Source: Anaerolineae bacterium (GTDB lineage Bacteria > Chloroflexota > Anaerolineae > Aggregatilineales > Phototrophicaceae). Taken from it: a DNA stretch of 64,000 nt. Position numbers and translations under genes: made by a program. This document shows positions 26,642 to 35,203 of this stretch, piece by piece (within the stretch, counting starts at the first letter, position 1; each line of letters begins with the position of its first letter). Location: contig JALOOG010000001.1 of assembly GCA_025454525.1 (NCBI GenBank), positions 1-64,000 of the forward strand, written 5' to 3'. The notes beneath the pieces are model-generated. The model saw only the letters and a list, made by a program, of their open reading frames with translations. It was not told the DNA's origin and ran no database searches.

Positions 26642-27721
26642 TTAGCGGCCCAATACCTCTAGATTGGCTAACGGCACGTAAACGATCTCTCCTCCCGCAA
26701 GTTCAACCTGTGCGGACGGCACACGGAGACCATTGTCTAACAAGATCGGGTTTTTTGGCAAATCGATCACTCGCGCTGTTTGTCCGGTGTAAGGTTCACG
26801 GGTGATCCGCACGTTCATGCCGGAACGCAAGGTTAACATAATATTCGGTCTAGACGGATTTTCCCCTCCCTTGGGTGTAGTGGTATTGACGATTATCTCT
26901 GGACGGCGGGTATCCCAATTACGAGGCTGATAAGCGTCTAGGGTGACTTGCTGCCCTTCAAATTCGGTGAGTAAGTTCAATACCGGACGGCTCATGCGTG
27001 TATTGCCAAATCCTTCGGTGAGCAGGATCGCGCCGTTGGTTTTGAGCGCCATTTCTACCAGACTATAATCCATACTAGGCGCGATTATACCCGCAATCCC
27101 TTGTTCTTCCATGACACTCATCGTCAATGGCTTTAAGGAGCGTTTGGTAACGACGACCGCGCCGAGATACTTCATATCTAACTGTTCCTGCACAATGCTT
27201 TCGATCCCCGCCTCTGGTTCGATTCGCAATACCGCAATCGTGCGGCGATCATTGCCCCACACCCCTTGTAATTGCGCGCCTGTGGTCTCGATCACCGCGC
27301 TTTTACCCGCGATCACTTGTGCGATTCGCCCGCGCACCCCTGCCTCTAGATCGATAATTTGAGGCATCTCTTGGATGATCACTTGGCCGTTACCGATGTA
27401 GATCACAATGCCCTTGACGGGTGAAAACACCCGCTTACCACGAGTCGCACTGCGGCCGGCGATCGCCTGCACATCCACCACATCTCCAACGTTTACCAAC
27501 ATAAAGCGTTCTGCATCTGAGGGCCGGCGCAATCCCAACTGTTGAGCGACATCCAAGATCACATGGCGCGATGGGCGCACCCCTTGCGCGATCACTTCAC
27601 GAATATCGACCCGTTGTGATTCTTTGGCCGTAATCACCCCAGTCGCTTCTTCCGGTAGACTGACCTCACGACGGATCACGGTTGAACGAGATACATAACG
27701 TTGTTCAGGATAGTGTGGCAT
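26642..27721 (-). CDS. Conserved protein partnered with GlmL-like ATPase
   Basis: A 359-residue soluble protein without signal peptide or TM helices. I do not recognise a named family. It is rich in beta strands and Gly-Val-Ile runs. The C-terminal 60 residues look like a KOW/SH3-type barrel (TGQTARVIDLP, ending VYVPLANLEVLGR). Segments such as VFSPVKGIVIYIGNGQVII suggest further small barrels. It overlaps the end of the GlmL-like gene by 17 bases, indicating tight co-expression and perhaps a direct partnership. Upstream in-frame ATG/GTG codons up to 27745 are alternatives. Confidence 0.7.
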   Translation of the reverse strand: MPHYPEQRYVSRSTVIRREVSLPEEATGVITAKESQRVDIREVIAQGVRPSRHVILDVAQQLGLRRPSDAERFMLVNVGDVVDVQAIAGRSATRGKRVFSPVKGIVIYIGNGQVIIQEMPQIIDLEAGVRGRIAQVIAGKSAVIETTGAQLQGVWGNDRRTIAVLRIEPEAGIESIVQEQLDMKYLGAVVVTKRSLKPLTMSVMEEQGIAGIIAPSMDYSLVEMALKTNGAILLTEGFGNTRMSRPVLNLLTEFEGQQVTLDAYQPRNWDTRRPEIIVNTTTPKGGENPSRPNIMLTLRSGMNVRITREPYTGQTARVIDLPKNPILLDNGLRVPSAQVELAGGEIVYVPLANLEVLGR

Positions 27722-29606
27722 CGCGCAAATCATCCAATTCATCACGCCCGGCTTTCGCGGGGGCAGTCGGTGTGGTTGAGGTCGTAGGAGCGGTGGGGCG
27801 TGACCGTCCGAACAGACGGCGATGATCGGCTTTCGCGGGTTTATTCCCTAATGGCATTGGGAACGGATCTTCATCCTCATCCACCACTTCCAACCAACGC
27901 GGATCAAGCGGTAACACGGGATCACCGGTGGCTTCAGCGATCCACATCGGCATCTGGGTAAACCGTTGCTCTAATGATAGTGCCGAAGGTTCACCGCGTG
28001 CATCAAAGATCAAACGGCCGCCGATCACCGTTTGCCGGATGCGTCGTTTACCCCCTAATGACCCGCCTCGCGCCACATTGTTTACTTGAACTTGTGCTTT
28101 TTGTCCGATCGGCAATTGATACACAAACAGATGTCCCCCCATGACCGTCTGTTCAACGGAGTCGCCATTTTCTAGCGTGATTTTAACCTTTAATGCCGGT
28201 TTGTCGAGTCGGGGAATACCCGAAAGGTTAAAACTTGTGCCTAAATATTCAAGGTTATCCGTTTCTAACAGATGTACCACCGCTTCGGGTTGCACTGCCG
28301 CGATTGAACCCAAGGCCGCGATCAAACCGAACGGATCGCTATACAGTTGGGTGACTCCGGTCGGACGTAAGGTATCTAAGATCAATAAGGCCGTGTAACC
28401 CGCATTACCAACACCCGTTAACGCCGCACCCGCCGCGATCAACAGCTCAAATTTATCCGTTTGTGGGTGTTTCCAAGTGGGACGCGCTGCATTTAACAAC
28501 GCCACGATCGCGGCCCGTAATAGCGCGTGTTCAAGATAGGTTTCGCGCAAAGTGGTAGGAATGGTGGCCGGCCGTAGAAGCTTATTAGCCGCGTAATTGG
28601 TCAACTCTAGATCGGATATTTGAAACGGTAGCCAACGCCGAATCGCCTCTAATCCCACTGTCTTTAACAGGGTGAGGGCGTTATGGCCTAATCCTAATTC
28701 GGTGCGGATTGCAGTTTCGACATTGCCTTGAATACCCGCTGCCAACACACTCGCCGCGCTCCCGATATCCAAGGCCAAGACGTTGTGTTTACGAGTCTGG
28801 GTGAGATAGGTCACCACCGTATTGTAACTTTGTGCCGTGGGCAAGACCCCGTTTTTACTCATCGCGGTGATTGCCGCAAAATCGGTGCTACGTTTCTCTT
28901 TATAAAGATCAAAAGCTTGGGCAAGCTGATTTTGTGCCGCTTTCAACGCTTCTTCATTCAACGATGGCCGCACATTTTGCGCGATCAACACCGGGGTGAT
29001 CCCCTCAAAAGCGGTGAGAATCGCCGACTCCAACTCGGTATTGCCCGCAAAGATCACCGACGGACGACGACTCGCATCGGTTAACGAGACCGCTAAGCGC
29101 ACCAACTCTACCAATTCCATTACCGCCGATTTAGCGCCTTTTTCTGTTCCGCCCGCGATGATGATCAAATCAGGGTAATTGAGGATGATGGTGTTAAAGC
29201 GTTCTTGCTCCGTGCGTTGATCGTCCAGATGGATGGTTTCTGTGACTTGGATATAAGTGCCTGTGGCGGCCCGAATCGCACTCATCACGCTGAATTGGGG
29301 CATTAACCCAACAATCACAGCCCGCAATGGCCGACCGATGCTGGCAGTTGCGGTGAAAATATCAACACCCGACCGATCGGGACGTTCAGGTGTCATCACT
29401 TTGCCGTCGGGCCCGGTGAGCGTGCGTCCGGTGGTGTCCCCTAATTCTCGTAACACGCGGTCAAGTCCCACGGTCAAATCATTGACCGGAAATCCGTCGG
29501 TTGTGCGGGTTTGCGCCCGCGCTACTAACTGATAAGTGCCGTCCACAATATCGATCAGAACGGCGCGAGTATTCACACTACCAAAATCTACCGATAGGAT
29601 CGACAT
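27705..29606 (-). CDS. GlmL/MutL-family ASKHA ATPase
   Basis: A 633-residue protein of the glutamate-mutase accessory (GlmL) family. ASKHA nucleotide-binding motifs are visible: phosphate-1 SVDFGSVNTRA at 5-15, phosphate-2 LALDIGSAASVLAAG near 277, and an adenosine loop LLIAAGAALTGVGN near 395. The last 35 residues are a Pro/Thr-rich tail. Classical GlmL reactivates B12-dependent glutamate mutase, but glmS and glmE are absent here and the gene lies among membrane-protein genes. A role as an actin/Hsp70-like ATPase in an envelope complex is a possible alternative. Family call is from motifs and general similarity; function in this context is unknown. Confidence 0.75.
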   Translation of the reverse strand: MSILSVDFGSVNTRAVLIDIVDGTYQLVARAQTRTTDGFPVNDLTVGLDRVLRELGDTTGRTLTGPDGKVMTPERPDRSGVDIFTATASIGRPLRAVIVGLMPQFSVMSAIRAATGTYIQVTETIHLDDQRTEQERFNTIILNYPDLIIIAGGTEKGAKSAVMELVELVRLAVSLTDASRRPSVIFAGNTELESAILTAFEGITPVLIAQNVRPSLNEEALKAAQNQLAQAFDLYKEKRSTDFAAITAMSKNGVLPTAQSYNTVVTYLTQTRKHNVLALDIGSAASVLAAGIQGNVETAIRTELGLGHNALTLLKTVGLEAIRRWLPFQISDLELTNYAANKLLRPATIPTTLRETYLEHALLRAAIVALLNAARPTWKHPQTDKFELLIAAGAALTGVGNAGYTALLILDTLRPTGVTQLYSDPFGLIAALGSIAAVQPEAVVHLLETDNLEYLGTSFNLSGIPRLDKPALKVKITLENGDSVEQTVMGGHLFVYQLPIGQKAQVQVNNVARGGSLGGKRRIRQTVIGGRLIFDARGEPSALSLEQRFTQMPMWIAEATGDPVLPLDPRWLEVVDEDEDPFPMPLGNKPAKADHRRLFGRSRPTAPTTSTTPTAPAKAGRDELDDLRDATLS

Positions 29607-29609
29607 GCT

Positions 29610-30245
29610 TTATCCTCCCGTAAGCTGTGTTAACCAAAACCCGATCCGTTCGATCAAGATGGTGAGACTCGTTAGGATCGCCGCGGCATACAACGCGCCG
29701 AGTGTTGTGATAATAAAACCGAAGCCAATACCGCCTAAAGTTTTCATCAAGGGCGTGCGTTCCACGGTTCCTTGAGGCGTTTTACGCACCAGCGCATATT
29801 GAAAGTAAATCAGCGAGGTGATCACCCCGATGAATACGATCAAGGTATTCAAGAGGTTGCCTGTGAACGCATCACCGATCGTCAAAGTCAACGGGATCAA
29901 TGTCCCGGTGACGATCCCAACGAGGGCAACGGCCGCGCCTACCCCGACCAAAAACGCTAAAGCCAAATTTCCGGCTTGTCCAAGGCGGGGTGAGGTTTTA
30001 AACAACAATAGCACCCCAAACAGCACCGGAATCAGACCGATCCCGATGTTGATCGGTTGACCTGTTAAAACAGTGGATTCAAACCAAGGAATCAGCACGC
30101 TTTCGACGGTGACGATCGTGATAAAACCCGCAGTCAGACCGATCAAGGTGTAAACGGCCAAGCGATACAACGGGTTATCACCCAGCAGATAACTTAAGAT
30201 CATCAACGTGAGCGCAAAACTGGCGATCAGTGCGATGCCTTCCAT
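29610..30245 (-). CDS. Polytopic membrane protein, six TM helices
   Basis: A 211-residue hydrophobic protein with about six TM helices and short loops. I see no transporter or enzyme motif. Conserved-looking polar positions are few (ESTVLTGQ near 57, FKTSPRLG near 83). It lies 3 bases before the GlmL-like gene and 6 after the large SH3-repeat gene, so all are translated from one message. It may form a membrane platform with the other multi-TM proteins of this operon; that is inference. Confidence 0.72.
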   Translation of the reverse strand: MEGIALIASFALTLMILSYLLGDNPLYRLAVYTLIGLTAGFITIVTVESVLIPWFESTVLTGQPINIGIGLIPVLFGVLLLFKTSPRLGQAGNLALAFLVGVGAAVALVGIVTGTLIPLTLTIGDAFTGNLLNTLIVFIGVITSLIYFQYALVRKTPQGTVERTPLMKTLGGIGFGFIITTLGALYAAAILTSLTILIERIGFWLTQLTGG

Positions 30246-30251
30246 GTTTAA

Positions 30252-33200
30252 CTACCGTCCTCTGCGAATCAGGTTAAAGATATTCACCACCGCGATGATC
30301 AGGACAATGACGCTGATGCCCAAAGTCATCGCGTACCACCGTTCCTCACGATACGGGATCAATTCGGGTGCAGATGCGATCGGCGCGGGGGTAGAAGTGG
30401 GAGGGGATTGCCGTATAAAACTGATATAAACGGTTTGCCCCTCATCATCCCAGTTGGTCGAATCGTCCTCAAAATCTAACAGCGTCCCTAAGATCCACCC
30501 TTCAAGGTCATTGGCTAAGCGTACTCGATACCAAGTTTGATCGCTATTCGCCTCTAACACCAACACCCGCTCACCGGGTTGGACACTACCGACCGGCCGG
30601 AAGCCGAGACCCGCGCCTTCTCGCACATTCACCGCTTGCGACGCATTCACCCGCGCAAAAGTTTCGGTTGCAGCGTCCGTCGGAGTCGGTGGGATCGGCG
30701 TGGGGGATGGAGGTATCACCGTGTTTTCAGGGGTGAGCGTTGGGGTAACTTCTTCCGTTGCGATGATGATGATCGCATCAACGGTAGCGGTTGCGATACT
30801 CTCACCCGTGGCGATCGTCGTAGGTTGAGCCGTTGGGCTGGCAAGTGTGGGAATCGGTGTGGCTGTGGGTGTTTCGGCGATCGGAGTCGCTAACGTCGGT
30901 GTTTCAACGATCGGAGTCGCTAAGATGGGTGTTTCAACCGTTGGTGTTTCGGAAGCAGTCGCTTCTTCTGTTGGACGATCCACGCCTTCTAGGCCTTCTA
31001 GTAACACCGAATAGGTAAACGCATCTTCATAGCCGATGATCACGCCGTCAATCCCCGCGTTCAGGTAGGGCATGATTAGGGGAGATGCTGAATAACTAAT
31101 TCCCATGGTGATCGGCACATTAGTGATCGGCGCGATCTGTTCTGCCCAATTGCGGGCGCTTTCGAGACGTTCCGCAACCACCACAATCAAGGCAAAATCA
31201 TCTAATGAATTAAGCGCGAGTCCGGTAGATTGACCTTGTAAATCGTTGCTGGTCAATTGGCGGAGATTCTCGCTAAAGTCACGTAATCCGATGCTTTCTC
31301 CGGCGATATAGCCACCGATGTAATAATCAGTATTGGGTGTAAGACCGGTGATCCGTGTGACTCGTTCGCTGGCCAGCAATACGCCGATCGGATTGGTACT
31401 CACAATCACCGGACGCGCCCCGCGTAAAACGATATGATTTAACAAGACATCGCTCACGGTATTTAAATCACCCGCGGATGTTGCCCCGTATTCGGCCGCA
31501 AATAACACCAGTTGCCCCGGTTGTAACCGATCGATCTGATCAAACACCCGCTGCTCTGGGCTATTGGTTGGGAATAGGCCCGGAGGCAATTCACCAATTT
31601 GACCGATCCCAAAGAAGGGTAAGATCACCGCGATCAAGACCACGACGGCGATCAACAACCGTCCAATTTTGAGTTGTAGACGCAAGCGCGGCCGTGGTTT
31701 TGCGACCGACTCGCGTAATGCTTCCACGCCGATTGCGTCACCTGCTAAGGATGCGATTCCCGCCAATAATTGTGCGTTTTTGATCTGTTCTGGTGTCAAT
31801 TTGAGTTGATTGGTGATGCTCAACGTCCCGGGTTGGATCGGCGCGGGGGGTAACGCATCTGTAAGATCCGGGATCAAATTGGCCAAGGCCAAGTCATTTT
31901 CTACCGTTTCCGTCGGATTAAGGTTGAGTCCTTCTTCCCGTAGTGCCAATAACCGATCCGAGAGATCTTCTAGGGGACGATCTTGTTGTTTACGCACGAT
32001 CGCCGAGGCTGAAACTTCACCGACCGAGACATTCGCTAACCAATCTGGCGCAAGTGGGAGCGGGGTTTCTTCTTGTGGCGATTGTAGTTGATCAAAATCG
32101 TCGTTAAACAAGTCTTCAAAATCGATCGTGTTTGCTAGGTCGTCAAAATCCACTTGCGGGATGATCTCATTACCTGAACCTGTTCCTAATGAGGCCAAAA
32201 ATGAATCGACATCGATCGAGTCGGCTTTAGGCGGCGTTTTTGAACTAGAGGCAGTCACCGGAGCAGCTTCAAGACTCTCTAGCCAACCCAGATCATCCAG
32301 TTCATCCATAGACGATGATGAGCGGACAGGTTGCACCGGGGAAGGCGTTTCAAGTTGATCTTCACTAAATGACCAATCAAAATCATCAAAAGAAGGTTCT
32401 TCATCCTCGCTTGCAGGATCACCAAAATCCTTAAAAAGGTCAAAATCGGAGTCTAATTCTGTGGAAGCATCAGGATTCAATAATCCGGTTAAACCCGTGC
32501 CGGACGGAGCTAACGCGGCCTCATCCGACTCATCTAAAACATCGTCAGCGTTCAACAATCCGGTTAAACCTGTGCCGGATGATTGCCCCGCGAATAGATC
32601 AACTTCATCGGCTTGATCACCAAATAGATCGTTGAAAAAATCATCATCGTCGGTTGATGCGCGATCCACTCGCAACCAATCGGGAGTTTCAGCCACGTCA
32701 AGGTCATCAAAATTAAAACTTTCTACAGGTGTGTTTGTGGCAGTGGGTGTGGGCAGCCAATCAGGGTTTTCCGAAACCAGATCCTCAAAATTAAACTCTG
32801 GGGCATCGTCAAGTGTGAGATCGTCCTCTGGATCCGCCTCTGCACCCTGTAACCATGAAGGCAAGGCGCTTGTTTCTTCATCGTCAAAATTTGGCGTTTC
32901 GATGTTTCGATTGACTCCCGCAGCACGTTCCGCCGCTTCGATCTGCTCTTCGATCGCGGACTTACGTGCATTCACTTGTGGTGCTTCTTCCGTCGCTTCG
33001 GTGGGATCTTGTAACCAATTGAGTTGACCTGTCACCCCTAAACGGCGTTGCTCACCTTGTTTCGGCTCACTCGTGGGATCAGACATCCAATCAAAATTGA
33101 GATCTTCCTCGGAAGTCACACCTTGATCATCGGAATCCCGATCGCGTAGCCATGGCAATTCGCCCGTAACTCCCAAGCGTTTTTCATCGCGTTGTTTAGG

Positions 33201-33323
33201 CGCGTTTCCTTGATCACCGATCAACCAATCAAGATCGGGTTGTTCATCTTGGTTGGAGTCATCATCCTGATCGTTGGGACGACGCAACCATGACAGATCA
33301 TCATTATCGAAATCGTTGCCCAT
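30252..33323 (-). CDS. Large acidic W-L-repeat protein with SH3 domain
   Basis: A 1023-residue membrane protein. Residues 1 to about 470 are strongly acidic and hold about ten short repeats ending in WL (LSWL, LDWL, LPWL, LNWL, PSWL, PDWL), including two RRLGVTG- or KRLGVTG-type and two SGTGLTGLLN units. A TM helix lies at about 554-573. Residues 580-780 form an alpha/beta extracytoplasmic domain, followed by a PT-rich linker (800-870), a bacterial SH3 domain (about 888-951, with VNVREGAG and GWILG) and a last TM helix near 996-1017. The cytoplasmic repeats look like docking motifs; the SH3 domain may bind peptidoglycan. Function is not known. Confidence 0.75.
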   Translation of the reverse strand: MGNDFDNDDLSWLRRPNDQDDDSNQDEQPDLDWLIGDQGNAPKQRDEKRLGVTGELPWLRDRDSDDQGVTSEEDLNFDWMSDPTSEPKQGEQRRLGVTGQLNWLQDPTEATEEAPQVNARKSAIEEQIEAAERAAGVNRNIETPNFDDEETSALPSWLQGAEADPEDDLTLDDAPEFNFEDLVSENPDWLPTPTATNTPVESFNFDDLDVAETPDWLRVDRASTDDDDFFNDLFGDQADEVDLFAGQSSGTGLTGLLNADDVLDESDEAALAPSGTGLTGLLNPDASTELDSDFDLFKDFGDPASEDEEPSFDDFDWSFSEDQLETPSPVQPVRSSSSMDELDDLGWLESLEAAPVTASSSKTPPKADSIDVDSFLASLGTGSGNEIIPQVDFDDLANTIDFEDLFNDDFDQLQSPQEETPLPLAPDWLANVSVGEVSASAIVRKQQDRPLEDLSDRLLALREEGLNLNPTETVENDLALANLIPDLTDALPPAPIQPGTLSITNQLKLTPEQIKNAQLLAGIASLAGDAIGVEALRESVAKPRPRLRLQLKIGRLLIAVVVLIAVILPFFGIGQIGELPPGLFPTNSPEQRVFDQIDRLQPGQLVLFAAEYGATSAGDLNTVSDVLLNHIVLRGARPVIVSTNPIGVLLASERVTRITGLTPNTDYYIGGYIAGESIGLRDFSENLRQLTSNDLQGQSTGLALNSLDDFALIVVVAERLESARNWAEQIAPITNVPITMGISYSASPLIMPYLNAGIDGVIIGYEDAFTYSVLLEGLEGVDRPTEEATASETPTVETPILATPIVETPTLATPIAETPTATPIPTLASPTAQPTTIATGESIATATVDAIIIIATEEVTPTLTPENTVIPPSPTPIPPTPTDAATETFARVNASQAVNVREGAGLGFRPVGSVQPGERVLVLEANSDQTWYRVRLANDLEGWILGTLLDFEDDSTNWDDEGQTVYISFIRQSPPTSTPAPIASAPELIPYREERWYAMTLGISVIVLIIAVVNIFNLIRRGR

Positions 33324-33326
33324 GCG

Positions 33327-33977
33327 CTACTCCCGATAGGAACGTTCTAAACCAATTAAGACGCGGACACCCGCTACCAAGGTTGCTAAGGCGATCCCTA
33401 ATAAGATCCCGCGTGCGCCTGCATTCACAGGTACGGTTAACAACCAATCGCGCACTTGGGTGACGACGGCAAATTCACCCAACGGGATCGCCCCGATTAA
33501 GACGATCAAGACCACACCCACAAACCAAATACTGGTTAATGAGCGCCGTCGGCGGGTAATCGTTGCTGCACCATACACGAGTGCAAACAACAAGAGCGCC
33601 GCTAACGCCGACTCGATCGAAATTTGCAAGTTTTGTAAGATCACAAAGCCACTGGCGCGTTGTACTACATACATCCCGATCACTAGGAAAAAACTTAAGA
33701 TCAAGGCGACGCTATAAAAAGCGTTAGAGCGTCGGGTCACGATGCGCTCCACATGCACAGCCAACAAATTTAAAATGCCAATGAACAGGGTTAACGCGAT
33801 CGTGATCGCCGCGATTCGTAAGAGGATCGTCGCTTGGGTACGGATGCCTAACCCGGTGACTAACGTGGATAGCAGGCCTAATTGATCACCCACCAATAGC
33901 CCTAAAACGGTGATGATCCCGGCGCTAATGGTGATCGCGACACTCAGAATTGACCAGAAATTAGTGGAACGTCTCAC
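33327..33977 (-). CDS. Polytopic membrane protein, six TM helices
   Basis: A 216-residue integral membrane protein with about six TM helices and basic loops (TRRSNAFYS, TRRRRSL). It is not recognised beyond that. Size and topology resemble the other 211-residue membrane protein of the operon, though no clear sequence repeat between them is visible. It sits 3 bases after the DUF6754-like gene and 3 before the W-L-repeat gene. Confidence 0.72.
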   Translation of the reverse strand: MRRSTNFWSILSVAITISAGIITVLGLLVGDQLGLLSTLVTGLGIRTQATILLRIAAITIALTLFIGILNLLAVHVERIVTRRSNAFYSVALILSFFLVIGMYVVQRASGFVILQNLQISIESALAALLLFALVYGAATITRRRRSLTSIWFVGVVLIVLIGAIPLGEFAVVTQVRDWLLTVPVNAGARGILLGIALATLVAGVRVLIGLERSYRE

Positions 33978-33980
33978 GGA

Positions 33981-34736
33981 TTACACTCCATTGAGCAGCG
34001 ATAAGCCCATCAAAATTAACAACGCGGCGATCAGCACCCACCGCAATAAATCGATCGTGATCGTTTGCCCCATTTGACTAGCGCTATCGCTCAAATATGC
34101 GCCTGCTTGGAAAATCTCCTCACCGATCAACGGATAATCGGCAAATACAAAGGCGATCGCTTGGCCTTCCAATTGATCGCTCACCGCAATTGAAGGCAGA
34201 TCGCGCCGTAAACCCGCTTCCATCATCAATGCGAGTTCGGGGCCAAACCGGCCGGCAAATACATTCGCCGAAACCCGATCATCGCCCATAATGGAGGCGA
34301 TCGCGGCTGCATAGGTTAATGAACGTGCGCCGGCCGGATACCAACGCACATTGGTATTCCGAAAACGATCGATCCGTCCACGCGATTGATAAGCACGGCG
34401 TAAGGTGTCTTGACCGAACGGCAAAAGACTCGTGTTGCTCATGGTGATCAACGGTGCAACATCACCGACCGCGTTTCGTTGTGCAATCTGATAAAACAAT
34501 TCCGCGCTGGCCAAAGAGAGTAAGGTCGAGGGGCCGGTCAGTTCAGCGCTCCCAAAGGATAATTGTAGCGGTCGATTGGACTCGATCGCAAATCCGACAA
34601 ATTCCGGGATCATCTGATAAGCAGGGATCGGGCGCAAAAGAGCGCGACGACGGCGTGCGATCTGTGTTGTGATCATGGTTACACTGAGTGCCAAAACGAT
34701 CACCAAAAGCCCTAAAACTTGCGTTGTCGCGTCCAC
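33981..34736 (-). CDS. DUF6754-like membrane protein
   Basis: A 251-residue protein with TM helices at both ends (5-25 and 228-248) and a central alpha/beta domain. The pattern (FGSAELTGPSTLLSLASAELF, NVRWYPAGARSLTYAA, SDQLEGQAIAFVFADYPLIGEEIFQAGAYL) recalls the DUF6754 family; I recall this from memory and am only moderately sure. The central domain of the W-L-repeat protein has a similar texture (AAEYGATSAGDLNTVSDVLL). The start is GTG. It follows the 75-residue gene by 8 bases. Confidence 0.62.
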   Translation of the reverse strand: MDATTQVLGLLVIVLALSVTMITTQIARRRRALLRPIPAYQMIPEFVGFAIESNRPLQLSFGSAELTGPSTLLSLASAELFYQIAQRNAVGDVAPLITMSNTSLLPFGQDTLRRAYQSRGRIDRFRNTNVRWYPAGARSLTYAAAIASIMGDDRVSANVFAGRFGPELALMMEAGLRRDLPSIAVSDQLEGQAIAFVFADYPLIGEEIFQAGAYLSDSASQMGQTITIDLLRWVLIAALLILMGLSLLNGV

Positions 34737-34744
34737 ACAACCCC

Positions 34745-34972
34745 CTAATCCTCTTGTAACTGTTGTTGAAGTGCTTCGATCCCGCCGGGTGTTTCAAGGG
34801 CTTGTGCGATGTCTTGAATCGGCGCGCCCCAACCTAAGATCCCGAAGGTGGGTTGTAGCACATACAGCAGATTTGCGCCAAATGCCCCAAATGGTTCGAG
34901 AATCGTCAAACCCCATGAGATGATCCCGGCTAAACCACGTACTTTGATTTGGGTAATCCAATGTTCATCCAT
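34745..34972 (-). CDS. Small hypothetical protein, 75 residues, leaderless
   Basis: First gene of the eight-gene operon. The product has a hydrophobic central region (about 10-50) that may be one TM segment or an amphipathic hairpin, and a polar tail ending in Gln/Glu. The ATG at 34972 lies 7 bases after a TATACT box with no ribosome-binding site between, so the message probably begins at the start codon. A longer in-frame version would start inside or before the promoter. I do not recognise the family. Confidence 0.6.
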   Translation of the reverse strand: MDEHWITQIKVRGLAGIISWGLTILEPFGAFGANLLYVLQPTFGILGWGAPIQDIAQALETPGGIEALQQQLQED

Positions 34973-34979
34973 GCACGGG

Positions 34980-34985
34980 AGTATA
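34980..34985 (-). promoter_or_regulatory. -10 box of the GlmL-like operon
   Basis: TATACT on the minus strand ends 7 bases before the ATG of the first gene. Transcription would start at or next to that ATG, giving a leaderless mRNA for the operon. A TTGAGT element further upstream is too far away (22 bases) to be a good -35. Confidence 0.55.
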
Positions 34986-35203
34986 ACACAGGGTGTAAAG
35001 AGGCGAAACTCAACTTTGCCAAACATTTGATAAACAGGCGGGATCAGGCGAGTCAGGTCTATGCAACATTTTGAGCGTTTTCAACGTCTATGATGAGATC
35101 GTTGACTTCTCGTAGGATTGGCGTTGAGTAAAGTTCGGGCTTTTGTCTGATACTCAACATCAGGAAACTTTGTTAGAATTAGCGTTAGCGCAGGAATCAC
35201 AAG

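Noticed and set aside
27705-29606. B12-dependent glutamate mutase operon
   Set aside because: The GlmL-like protein is present but glmS and glmE are not, and all neighbours are membrane or surface proteins.
30900-30990. Short DNA tandem repeats near 30.9 kb
   Set aside because: They encode the PT-rich linker (TPIVETPTLATP units) of the SH3 protein and are explained by coding.
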